A DNA stretch of 64,000 nucleotides from positions 186,001 to 250,000 of the forward strand of contig JBIQIY010000002.1 of the NCBI GenBank assembly GCA_044507775.1. Direction: 5' to 3'. Position 1 is the first letter of the stretch, and each line of letters begins with the position of its first letter. Positions 41,901-50,048 of this stretch are shown one piece after another. The position numbers and the translations under genes were made by a program. The notes beneath the pieces are model-generated. The model saw only the letters and a program-made list of their open reading frames with translations, made no database searches and was not told the DNA's origin. This DNA comes from Chryseosolibacter sp044507775. Its GTDB lineage: Bacteria; Bacteroidota; Bacteroidia; Cytophagales; Cyclobacteriaceae.

Positions 41901-44798
41901 GAGAACTAATCTCTTGGAACCAACAGATAGCCCTGTAACACGGTCATTCGGGCTGGTTTCGCCGTCCAATCCCTGAGCGGCATATGTAAAGTCGTCCACT
42001 CCATCGTTGTCGAAATCATAAGAGTCATAATAATTGACGGTGAGAACCTCAAGGTCAGTGCCATCGGAATTCTCCTTCGGAAATGTTCGGTTGGTATATC
42101 CATGCAGGCCCGCGCTTTTCGATTCATACCAGGCATCATAGGGAAACGAAGCGTTTGTTTCGGAATAAAGGTCATCCAAATCATCTTGCATTGACTCCCT
42201 GGTCGTCGCCGTTGTGTTCAAGTATAAGCCTTGCATAACCACACGGCTGCGTTGGTCATACTTTATAAATGACCATTTATTGGTTTCCCGAAGCGACCCA
42301 TCCTGAGAAAGAACAAGTCGGTTAAGGTCATCGTAAACATTGTAGATCCAGGCTTGACCCGGTGCCTTCTTTTCAATAAGACGTCCCCGCCTGTCATAGA
42401 TAAACTGGTTGACATACTGATCCAGGATTGCCTGTGTCAGCAGCCATCCTCCTTCTTTCAGGGCAGCAACTCCCTTTGGGGAAATGATGTATTTCAACTC
42501 GCCCTGCGCGCCGTATACGTAATATGTTTCTAACCATTGAACGACAGACCCATCGATCACCTCATCCAATTGTACTTTCTTGGCAAGTATTTGCCCACGG
42601 GAATCGCTGAAGGTGATCGTTTTATTTCCGTCAGGATCCGTCGTCTCAGTGCGACGAAGCTTGTTGGCACTGAAGAAATCCGAGCTAGTGCCGTCAGGAT
42701 TAAACTTCCGGACCTCTTCTGCAGCATCTTCGATTGTGCCGTTATTGAATGAATAATCAATCGTTGACGCATGGCCTGACCCAGCCTGCCATGACTCGCC
42801 AGGCATACCTTGCCCTGTTATCCTTTCCAGAGGCGATTCCTCGAATGAAGATATTGCAAAAGGATAGTCATCATTGGCTACCTGGTCATCCAACTCTGCG
42901 TAGAAGCCCGACTGGTCTGAGCGGTAGGTACTTTTGAAAGAGCCATCATTGCCATCTGTATATGGCAAGTATTGTTTGCCGATGTGACCGAGCGCGTTGT
43001 ATTCCACCGGCTGGACGATGTCATTTCCCTGCGGACTGCCTTTCTGCGTTACGGTCTGTACAGTCCGCCCGAATCCATCCAGATACAAATACTGAGTGGT
43101 TTTTTCTTCCTCGGTTAATGCATCAAATTGGCTTTCAGTCGTGATGCCGGATTTACGGATTGTTAGGATCTCAACGTTGGACGGTGACACCAGGTTATCA
43201 ATAAACCTTGCCTCAATGAGCGTCAGGTCACTCGGGCAACCATAGGCATCAAAACTCCTGACGTAATAGGCTGTAGGTACCAGGAGGGAAGGGGTTGTAT
43301 AGGACACGCCCGTACCAACCGGTGGGTCTACGGCCAATTCATCATCATACCATTTTACGGTACAGGAAGGATCCACTGTTACTTTAAGGTTTGTTGCCCC
43401 TTCTCCATAGATCCAGTCGTCCGTAATATTGATGGGCTTTGCAGGTGGTTGCATCACCTGAACCTCTACGGGTATCGAAGCTGTTGTCACACCGCATTCA
43501 TTCTCTACTAGCGCTCGCCAAAATCCAGATGCCTGTGCCTCGTTGTGTGTGTAGGAAAGATTGCTGTTCTCGACGACCGTGGTCCACATATTGGTCGATT
43601 CATCTTGCCGCTGCCATTTTACGGCGGTGCCGGAAAAGTGGGATAAAGTAATTGTAAATTCTTCCCCTGAACACACTGTCTGCAATGCCGGAGAGAGAGT
43701 TCCGACAGATGGTCCCGGAATCACGCTAACATAGAATTCAGGAGTTTCCAGGCTTGTGTCGCAGTTTCCATTCCGAACAACCGCCTTAAAATAGCTGGAT
43801 TTATTAATTGTAATGTTTGAGGGTGTGCCGATACTTCCACCATATCCATGGTCTGCATCCCGCCTATACCATCCTTGAATCGTTCCCACATTGCCATTAA
43901 GAGAGAGTGAGAAGGGTGTATCCGGACATATAACTGTCGGCCCCGAGATAGAACCGGCAACCGTAGCTTGAGTTTCCGCAATCGTATAGTACCCACTATA
44001 AATTGTCCCGCATGTCCCGGATGATATTTTAGCACGAATACGCGTCGAGACATTGACCGAAAAATTGTAGTAGTCAACATCATGAAGACCACCGGCCGGT
44101 TCCCAGGCTCCCCATGTCCCGCCAGAGGCTACACTTTTTTCCCAACTCATAGCGGTGCCCGAATAGCCTGAAACAACCAACGTCCCGCTTGCAGATTCGC
44201 CGGAACAAAATGATCCTTTGCCACTCGAAAGAGAAACACCCCCCGCATTTGGATATACGACACTAACCGTGGCGGCGGTGGAATATGCAGTAGATGAGCA
44301 TTTGCTCACTACTGCTCTGAACATAGTTGTTGCAGACAGTGCTCCGGTGTTGTATGTGGCACTTGTGTTGCTAATTGTCTGCCATGACGCACCTCCGTTG
44401 GTGCTTTTCTCCCAGCGCACAATGGTCCCGGAACGGCCAGAGAGAGTTAATGTAACACTGCTCTCTGCGCAGATATTGCTGGTACTTGGTGTGACAGATC
44501 CACCAATAACTCCACCTACATTCACTGTATAGGTGTAGTCATTATTTGAATTCATGTTGTCACTATAATAAACATAGTGAACACCCGGTGAGGTCCATTC
44601 CACTGCTATGGTACATGAGCGATTACTTCCAATGAGCGTGCCGCCTCCGGAAATGCTCCATGAAAACTTAGTACTGGTACCCGGGCATGAATAGTATGCG
44701 GTCGTGCCAACACAAAGCTGGCCGTAGGAGGACAAGGAGATGAAGACAAATGCGGCGGCAAAAATGATTTCTCTTACATACATAGGAACAAATTTCAT
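38970..44798 (-). CDS. RHS repeat protein with variable C-terminal tail (polymorphic toxin candidate)
   Basis: The 1,942-residue protein has a signal peptide (ending SSYGQ), several Ig-like Bacteroidota adhesin modules (repeats of ICAESSVTLTLSGRSGT and MSWEKSVASGG), then a long RHS/YD region (YLYLDGFGRTVQTVTQ, FIYDRRGRLIEKK, YTYDLNGSLTSDKNKG). The RHS core closes with FRSYDPALGRFIQVDPL and NPILLNDPLGLM, near residue 1,672. The last 270 residues differ: a Gly/Tyr-rich segment, a basic helical part (SIRNFNKSYRMARQA), then Gly/Ala-rich hydrophobic stretches (VGTVIGLLDV, DAVMAGVGLTGWGAPIAGAY). In RHS toxins this tail is the effector; hydrophobic segments suggest a membrane target. Confidence 0.85.
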   Translation of the reverse strand: MKFVPMYVREIIFAAAFVFISLSSYGQLCVGTTAYYSCPGTSTKFSWSISGGGTLIGSNRSCTIAVEWTSPGVHYVYYSDNMNSNNDYTYTVNVGGVIGGSVTPSTSNICAESSVTLTLSGRSGTIVRWEKSTNGGASWQTISNTSATYNTGALSATTMFRAVVSKCSSTAYSTAATVSVVYPNAGGVSLSSGKGSFCSGESASGTLVVSGYSGTAMSWEKSVASGGTWGAWEPAGGLHDVDYYNFSVNVSTRIRAKISSGTCGTIYSGYYTIAETQATVAGSISGPTVICPDTPFSLSLNGNVGTIQGWYRRDADHGYGGSIGTPSNITINKSSYFKAVVRNGNCDTSLETPEFYVSVIPGPSVGTLSPALQTVCSGEEFTITLSHFSGTAVKWQRQDESTNMWTTVVENSNLSYTHNEAQASGFWRALVENECGVTTASIPVEVQVMQPPAKPINITDDWIYGEGATNLKVTVDPSCTVKWYDDELAVDPPVGTGVSYTTPSLLVPTAYYVRSFDAYGCPSDLTLIEARFIDNLVSPSNVEILTIRKSGITTESQFDALTEEEKTTQYLYLDGFGRTVQTVTQKGSPQGNDIVQPVEYNALGHIGKQYLPYTDGNDGSFKSTYRSDQSGFYAELDDQVANDDYPFAISSFEESPLERITGQGMPGESWQAGSGHASTIDYSFNNGTIEDAAEEVRKFNPDGTSSDFFSANKLRRTETTDPDGNKTITFSDSRGQILAKKVQLDEVIDGSVVQWLETYYVYGAQGELKYIISPKGVAALKEGGWLLTQAILDQYVNQFIYDRRGRLIEKKAPGQAWIYNVYDDLNRLVLSQDGSLRETNKWSFIKYDQRSRVVMQGLYLNTTATTRESMQDDLDDLYSETNASFPYDAWYESKSAGLHGYTNRTFPKENSDGTDLEVLTVNYYDSYDFDNDGVDDFTYAAQGLDGETSPNDRVTGLSVGSKRLVLGTSTWLYQYVFYDKYYRPIQVRSNNHLSAAIDNLSTFVYDFEGKLKVTKIYHDAGAGKVMSVVNTFFYDDKGRLEQISQNNNNQPTDQIVVQYEYNELGQLVDKRLHQVAGEEFLQSVDFRYTILGQLASINSAELTTSEDDDFHDYFGMELHYDDIETGLGNTPRYNGNISAVRWQGPGATLGVEDEKSYVFSYDKSGKLKEAAYQMHSEVAWEKEVGNQNESMAYDHNGNITSLQRNQRKHQLSGVVASYASQTIDDLTYTYNNSFGDRLEKVVDDGSEGGFNNGGSGTDSDYTYDLNGSLTSDKNKGIDSIHYNFLGKVRRIKFADGTVITYSYDAMGVKLTMKHYAPGNSTPVITDYVGGFVYENGELRFFGSPEGRVVKNGSNFEYQYAIADHQGNTRVVFSSATPSVETPTTGFESDPGDLENYPSGGNLSDLPLFNQTPGGTHSQLLNGGYSSQVGIAKSFKVYPGDKVKIQAYAKYEDVPGPGNAQGFATALLQAFSLPAPAAGETGTPSHALDTWGGFVDEGIQDDEAAPLAFVNIVIFDKNFDFLDAAWTQINASAKQVGVSPDVPHDELIQEYSIDEEGYVFIYVSNNSPLKVYFDDVTFTHTPTNVIQYNEYYPFGLQTSNSWTRDNNSNRFLFNAGTELNSSSGLYETMFRSYDPALGRFIQVDPLANMTHNMSPYQYANCNPILLNDPLGLMSAAEIDAIIGDLYGSPNGGNWSSDGGTHYYDSQDEAYKSGAGYNDQHESWGYTAYGGRQGSNFVYQSIKNGVGFDQISGSNRNLVVYEPTGAYYQVDASGIFYLPYSDKTVDPFGGVVQRGEMQQGGLGWDLSLAFLSTASYAVGVYEEVRAGQIANNTMGYLKEWQSIRNFNKSYRMARQATLVRAIIKNANMIDGIKLGARRMIGVGTVIGLLDVANSKPEERMGKLGWVAADAVMAGVGLTGWGAPIAGAYFLGRFAYGIYEMANKD

Positions 44799-44851
44799 AT
44801 CAGACTATTGAATCCAAGGGTGATAGGTTTTTGAACTAGAAATCCGTCGCG

Positions 44852-47800
44852 CTATTCACAAGGAAAAACGTCAATCCGGAAACTGCCATCTCCGTATCTT
44901 CCTGTTGGATCGGACACTTCGCACCTTACCTCAAAACTCTTTTGATGACGGCCAATATCGGATATGGAATACTCGTTTAAGTTCGACCCTACAACAGTCC
45001 ACACACTAGAATCAAGATATCTCTTCTTCCAAACGAAAGTCAGATCTGGGATTGACTCGTCGACCAAAGCGTAAAAAACAGTCCCGTCGGCGGGGGGCGT
45101 TGGGAACTCGGAGCAACTAACGCTATGGTAGGTTTCATTGCCGCATTGATATTGAAGAGCGCCATTGGCACAAATTGCGATTTGAATCGGATCGGGTCGA
45201 GGGATAATATTTATAGCCCTGGAAGTCGTCCTTTCTTCACCCGAAACGTGCTTAACTTTGAGCAAAATCCAATTATTTCCCAAAGAATTAAAGGTTTGGC
45301 TTGTCTCCATCGGTCCAGAAATGAAACCAGAGCCAAAGTCCCATTCGTATGTCAGTCCCGTAACACAAGGGCCGTTATCACGCGCTTTAAAAATCACAGA
45401 TTCGCCAATAAACGCTGTTGTCGGACCTTCGATACTTGCGCTGAAGGTTAATGGGTCACCATAGTCAACAGTCATCTTGCGCACGATGTTTTTGTCCTGA
45501 TCATATGTGTACACTTCGCGACCGAGCTTGTCATAATCTTTATAGGTTGTGACTCCTTGTGAGCTTGTGACAGACGATACCCCATGTGGCAAGTTGTAGG
45601 TGTAAGAAATTACCTCCGCGCCTTCCGGATAGAAAGCCACATCATCGATCGACGGCGTTAGGGTTGCAGATGAACCCGATGGCTCTGGAAGGGACTGACC
45701 GACCAATTGCAACACGAACGTGGCAGGTGCCGATCCGATCGGGATATTTTTGCGGAACAACTCGAAACCGTTGCCGGACGGCGTAACAGTAAATGAGTAG
45801 TCATAGTACGTCGTGGTGAGATCTGTATTCCTGATTGTCAACTTAAAACTGACCGGAGTATCGCTTTTCATCCAGAACGAGAGCACGTAATTGTCCTTTG
45901 CTTTAGTTATAGTTTTCGACAAAGTAGCATAGGGGTGCAAGCCTGTACTGCCGGTTCTTGCTTCCGCATGGTAAACATTGGCAAGCTCAAATTCATTTGT
46001 TGTCGAGGTCTCAAAATCTGAAAATGCAAATTGTCCTTTTGCAGCGTTGTTGATCACTGCTACCGGTACCGTCTCATCGTAACCCCAAACTGTACTCACG
46101 GGTATGCGATTAAGTCCGGTTTGAGTAAGGGGAACGTCATAGGAGTCGTAGTCAACGATCGTGCTAACTACCTCATATCTCGGATCGAAATTCAAAACAT
46201 AGATTGAACCGTCCTGTTGAATTGAAGATTCTTCGAAATCGCTGACTGGAGCGGCTATGTTCAAAGACAGATTTTCCTTTGGCAGGATCTTCCCTGACAT
46301 CAAAAAATCACTCAGCTTAACAAGAATGCTTCCCGTTACCTGTTCTGGTCCTCCTGGACGTTTCACTAACTTCGAATGCTCTAAAAGAAGACCATGCCTG
46401 AAGTTTGCGGGATTTTGAAGGTCCTTAATTCGTAGCAAAGCATCCTCCGAATTTGCGGGAATTGTGCCAAAGTCAAAGGCGTATTTAAATTTATCGGTAT
46501 AGATTGTGCCATCCCCTATGGTAGTTTTCGTACTTCGCAGCAAATGATGTGATGAATTTTCATAGAAGTACTCAACCGTCTGCGTATTATTCTTGCTTAA
46601 ATTTTCGGCATCGTAAGTAATGACCGTTTGTTTACTTAGTACTTTATCATAATCCGTCAGCAAGAAGTACTTTCCATAGAAGAATATGTTCTCGTCGCTG
46701 TTTGCATACTTGTCATAGCGAACTCCCCACACTTTTTGGGGTTGATCCCCGCTCTTGTGAATATACTGGTAATCATTTTCGGTGAACCTTACCAGGTTCC
46801 CTCCTTCACTGAGTTCCCATTTTTTCCAAAGAAGTCCCCGTTCATGATCAAAATTCGGATTAGGAGTAAAAGGATATGCATAGGATCCGCCCTGCGATAC
46901 AATTCCCATACTAGAACATGTAATGGGCCGTGCAAATTTGTTCTGCGTCGCAAGCCAGTCGCCAGTCGATGTTTCGCCATAGGAAGCCGGGACGAAGAAT
47001 TCAAAACGGGCAGACCCGGCACCCGGGCGCGTTACCGTCACAAATTGATAACCCACGATGTTGCCTCCAGTTGTCGACTCATCAGCCAAATCCATTTCTG
47101 TCCGGATCATGAGAAACTTCCATAACTGCGGGATCGTCTTCGTCGATGCAAGAGACGGATAAGATTGCTGCAGGGTAACGTCATTCATTCCAACAGGATC
47201 TCTGTATTTCCATGCGGGCATCATGAATGCGGGCCGATGGAGCAGTCTGCCGGAAGATTCCCCAGTAACCGGATCACTGTAATTAAATTCCTTCGTTATT
47301 GAGCCAGGATTATTCATCCCATCAAATTCAGTAATTGAACGTATGCGGAGTCCGCCCGCTGGATAAGTTTGTCCTGCTCTCGGATCAAAGTATGTGTTGC
47401 CTTCATACCGTATAACTGCGCCACCCCCAGTGGGATAAATAATCTTATTCAGGCTGCCTATTTTCATGAAAGCCTCATCAGGCATTCTGTCGGAACCCTC
47501 AAAAACAATTTCGGTTCCGCTGTAATTCGGAATCGGCTGCAGCCGAAATCGTTCAGTCGACGGTTCAGACGGATACACATACATCTTCGGTATCGTGTTT
47601 CCATCGGTGTCTCCTGTGCCGTCGAACGGCCCATTAATCTTGCCATTATAATATCCCCAAAAGTCTTTGCTGTCTTTATGCCGACGGCCAGATGACGCTT
47701 CTGTACCCTCTGCGATATACTCAAAACGATATGGCGGGATGTGGTCGCATCCAGATATTTCGGAAATCTCTTTGAGAAATCTGTACCCCCAGAAAGTAGA

Positions 47801-48889
47801 ATATTGAAAGCGATATTCTTTCACAAACTGATTTCCAATGTCTCTTCGATTATCATTTATGACTATTCCTCCCAGAAGTGTAGAACCTTGAAATTCAATC
47901 TCCTGTCCCGACGAACCACTTATAGTGCTCAGCCAATAGCGATCTATGTCCTGCTCAATATTGTAAGCTGTAACAGTCCGGTAGGCATCCTGATAAGACA
48001 GGTTACTGATATTGATACCGATCCGTACCGGCTGACTGGACGGCAACAAGTGCTCATCATCTATCAAAGAATATCCGAAATCAGCGTACGCCCCGGATGG
48101 AGATTCGATCTTAGTCAGTTTCCATTCTATATCGTACTCAACAGCAGAGTAGATACTCTTATTGTATTGATTGTAGTCATGCATAAGGAAACTAACGGTA
48201 TTGAGCATGATGTCCTTTTGAATTGCGCGAGTAGCCCTGACGCTTCGCGCGAACGTGTATTTGTAACCGTTGTTCGTACGTATTTCGAAACTTGTAATAC
48301 GCTTGTCCGACGCGGACACGGTCGTATAGGTAATTGAAAAATCCTTGAAAGGAATTAAACGGATTTCAGGGGATGCGGAATTGTCAAACACAAACGAACC
48401 CGATTCACCGGGAAAACTAAATGTAAATATGTCGGGCTCCGTGTCGATTTGATCATTCCACGAGGCAAGTTCCGAATGATCTGCTTGCTCGTCGTTACAA
48501 GTAGTCGCTGTAAGATCTGCTGAGTTGGAAAACGCGCCTACATCCGCAGCAACCGTGATACTTGCAGAGTTTGAATATAACCATCCTCGTCGCGGATCCG
48601 ATCCTGTTCCGGAAAAATCGTCAGGCAATCCCTTTAGCGTCCGCCTCACCGAATAGTCAACCGACAAGTTCCACCCGAGCCCGTATGCATCTTTTGTGTC
48701 TTCCATCCTAAGTCCGCTGGCACGGTAGGATAGCGTGATCGGAACATTGATGTCGTGGTGGTGTACGGATCCTAAAGGTATTTCAATGATAGGTGTTCCG
48801 GTGTACATATCAACCGGAATTTCACGCTGCGAAAAGCAACAAAAAGCAATAGATGTTAGAAATACTGTCAGAGAAATAATTCTATTCAT
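44852..48889 (-). CDS. Large exported RHS-associated shell-like protein with PKD domain
   Basis: The 1,345-residue protein has a signal peptide (MNRIISLTVFLTSIAFCCFS). The N-terminal part (IPVDMYTGTPIIEIPLGSV, ITLSYRASGLRMED) is typical of proteins encoded just before Bacteroidota RHS genes. The centre carries YD-like strands (YDSYDVPLTQTGLNRIPVS, KDYDKLGREVYTYDQDKN), a carbohydrate-binding-like segment near residue 970, then a PKD-like domain (TYEWDFGSGF) and an Ig-like end. It may form part of the shell or serve as an adhesin. It is 53 bases upstream of the RHS gene and probably co-transcribed. Confidence 0.78.
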   Translation of the reverse strand: MNRIISLTVFLTSIAFCCFSQREIPVDMYTGTPIIEIPLGSVHHHDINVPITLSYRASGLRMEDTKDAYGLGWNLSVDYSVRRTLKGLPDDFSGTGSDPRRGWLYSNSASITVAADVGAFSNSADLTATTCNDEQADHSELASWNDQIDTEPDIFTFSFPGESGSFVFDNSASPEIRLIPFKDFSITYTTVSASDKRITSFEIRTNNGYKYTFARSVRATRAIQKDIMLNTVSFLMHDYNQYNKSIYSAVEYDIEWKLTKIESPSGAYADFGYSLIDDEHLLPSSQPVRIGINISNLSYQDAYRTVTAYNIEQDIDRYWLSTISGSSGQEIEFQGSTLLGGIVINDNRRDIGNQFVKEYRFQYSTFWGYRFLKEISEISGCDHIPPYRFEYIAEGTEASSGRRHKDSKDFWGYYNGKINGPFDGTGDTDGNTIPKMYVYPSEPSTERFRLQPIPNYSGTEIVFEGSDRMPDEAFMKIGSLNKIIYPTGGGAVIRYEGNTYFDPRAGQTYPAGGLRIRSITEFDGMNNPGSITKEFNYSDPVTGESSGRLLHRPAFMMPAWKYRDPVGMNDVTLQQSYPSLASTKTIPQLWKFLMIRTEMDLADESTTGGNIVGYQFVTVTRPGAGSARFEFFVPASYGETSTGDWLATQNKFARPITCSSMGIVSQGGSYAYPFTPNPNFDHERGLLWKKWELSEGGNLVRFTENDYQYIHKSGDQPQKVWGVRYDKYANSDENIFFYGKYFLLTDYDKVLSKQTVITYDAENLSKNNTQTVEYFYENSSHHLLRSTKTTIGDGTIYTDKFKYAFDFGTIPANSEDALLRIKDLQNPANFRHGLLLEHSKLVKRPGGPEQVTGSILVKLSDFLMSGKILPKENLSLNIAAPVSDFEESSIQQDGSIYVLNFDPRYEVVSTIVDYDSYDVPLTQTGLNRIPVSTVWGYDETVPVAVINNAAKGQFAFSDFETSTTNEFELANVYHAEARTGSTGLHPYATLSKTITKAKDNYVLSFWMKSDTPVSFKLTIRNTDLTTTYYDYSFTVTPSGNGFELFRKNIPIGSAPATFVLQLVGQSLPEPSGSSATLTPSIDDVAFYPEGAEVISYTYNLPHGVSSVTSSQGVTTYKDYDKLGREVYTYDQDKNIVRKMTVDYGDPLTFSASIEGPTTAFIGESVIFKARDNGPCVTGLTYEWDFGSGFISGPMETSQTFNSLGNNWILLKVKHVSGEERTTSRAINIIPRPDPIQIAICANGALQYQCGNETYHSVSCSEFPTPPADGTVFYALVDESIPDLTFVWKKRYLDSSVWTVVGSNLNEYSISDIGRHQKSFEVRCEVSDPTGRYGDGSFRIDVFPCE

Positions 48890-48948
48890 ACAAAGGCAAG
48901 TTTAGGTTGAGCTCCGAGTAGAATAATGGCTTCACTCATAATCCGCAC

Positions 48949-48995
48949 AAAAAAAGCCCAAGAGATCTTTCTTCAAAAAGATCATCGTTGGGCTT
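48949..48995 (-). terminator. Strong minus-strand terminator with no obvious gene upstream
   Basis: AAGCCCAA (48954-48961) pairs with TTGGGCTT (48988-48995), with an inner GATCTTT/AAAGATC stem, and on the minus strand a run of seven T follows. The nearest upstream minus-strand gene ends about 475 bases away, so it may end a non-coding RNA or a long 3' tail. Confidence 0.65.
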
Positions 48996-49323
48996 AAGTG
49001 AAAGTAGAAACCTTTTACTTATTCTCAAAGTAATGTGACGCAGGAACCCTTTCCCTCACTCATGAAATTCCAAACACTATAGGAGCCAATCTTTCAAACA
49101 AATTGAATCTGAAACTCTTATCTACCCTTAAGGGTCGTCAACATTTAGAAAAAAAATATTTTGGTATTTTTCTCAAAAGCAGCGAAGATCCTCGCGCGTT
49201 TAGCAGATTCCCAAAATATCAGAGGTGTAGAATTTTGGAAAAGCTCTTTGAAACTTCAATTGAAATGAACCATTAAGAAGTAATTCCAGCAAGAACGGAT
49301 TGGAGTGCGGCAAGACCTCAACT

Positions 49324-49452
49324 TTATATAGTTGCTAGTGCGGCAGAAATCAAAGCCATAAAACTTTGGTCTTCAGGTTTGGATAATGCTTCAAGTGACT
49401 GAAGCCGGGTATCGCTGCATTCAACACCAAAATCTTGGTGCCTTCGTGGCAT
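49324..49452 (-). pseudogene. Short ORF fragment in the right border
   Basis: ATG 49452 to TAA 49324 encodes 42 residues reading MPRRHQDFGVECSDTRLQSL then EALSKPEDQSFMALISAALA. The composition looks protein-like, but no family is recognised and its first codons overlap the repeat unit. It may be a gene remnant or chance. Confidence 0.25.
49434..49450 (-). repeat. CACGAAG-type repeat unit, right border of RHS region
   Basis: The minus strand reads GCCACGAAGGCACCAAG, matching 15 of 17 bases of the left-border unit at 38299-38315, which is on the plus strand. The two units are inverted relative to each other, 11.1 kb apart. Confidence 0.6.
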
Positions 49453-49468
49453 AACATCCGCGCACCCT

Positions 49469-50044
49469 CTACTCCACATTCAAATCAAATGCTACCTGAA
49501 CGTCGGTGTCACCGCCACCGGGACAATCACCTGTCTTCGTTCCTGGCTGATGTCTCAGTATGACCGTCACCCGGGCGGCACCGGCGGCGCCTGTTTGCCA
49601 TGATGTGAGTATTCCGAGGGGAAGGCCATTCGCATCTTCGTCTTCATAGCTGATGCCTATGTCGCCGGATATCTCGAAACAGAAAAGATGCGCCTCCGCT
49701 TCCTCGATCACTTCATCCGATATGCTCACCGCTGGCTCTTCGGTTTCATTCTGTAATACAATGATCGCCGAATATCGCGAGTTGTTTTGCAATGGGCCGC
49801 TCACGGTTATTTCCGGCGCGACGCTGCCATGCTCGCCGTCCGCATCGAAGAAGCGCAGAACAACGGGCGTGCCTCCCGCCTCCGGCACCAGCGTCACCTC
49901 CAGCGTCGTGATCACTTCCTCTTCGTTGACGGGCTTCGGGTCATCAGGACTGCAAGCAGAAAAGATCATGGCCATGAGCGCGATGATCACCACCACGGAG
50001 GATATAAAAGTGCCTTTGCTACTAACGGAAAAAAAATTCTTCAT
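49469..50044 (-). CDS. Lipoprotein partner of the TonB-dependent receptor
   Basis: The start is placed at ATG 50044 (MKNFFSVSSKGTFISS). The 191-residue protein has a lipobox ending MIFSAC, then an acidic beta-rich domain (TLEVTLVPEAGGTPVVLRFFD, LFCFEISGDIGISYEDED, ending DVQVAFDLNVE). No family is named with certainty. It begins 5 bases after the stop of the receptor gene, so the two are co-transcribed. It may bind the receptor's ligand at the cell surface. Confidence 0.7.
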   Translation of the reverse strand: MKNFFSVSSKGTFISSVVVIIALMAMIFSACSPDDPKPVNEEEVITTLEVTLVPEAGGTPVVLRFFDADGEHGSVAPEITVSGPLQNNSRYSAIIVLQNETEEPAVSISDEVIEEAEAHLFCFEISGDIGISYEDEDANGLPLGILTSWQTGAAGAARVTVILRHQPGTKTGDCPGGGDTDVQVAFDLNVE

Positions 50045-50048
50045 AGGA

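Larger units (their letters stand above)
48890..49468. other. AT-rich intergenic region at the right edge of the RHS island
   Basis: The 579 bases hold a strong minus-strand hairpin with T run (48949-48995), a 12-base palindrome ACCCTTAAGGGT (49124-49135), a 42-codon ORF fragment (49324-49452) and a repeat unit shared with the left edge. The rest is AT-rich without a clear gene or promoter. Confidence 0.6.

Noticed and set aside
38970..48889. Type IX secretion C-terminal sorting domains on the RHS proteins
   Set aside because: Neither protein ends in a recognisable type A or type B sorting domain, so their export route beyond the signal peptide is left open.
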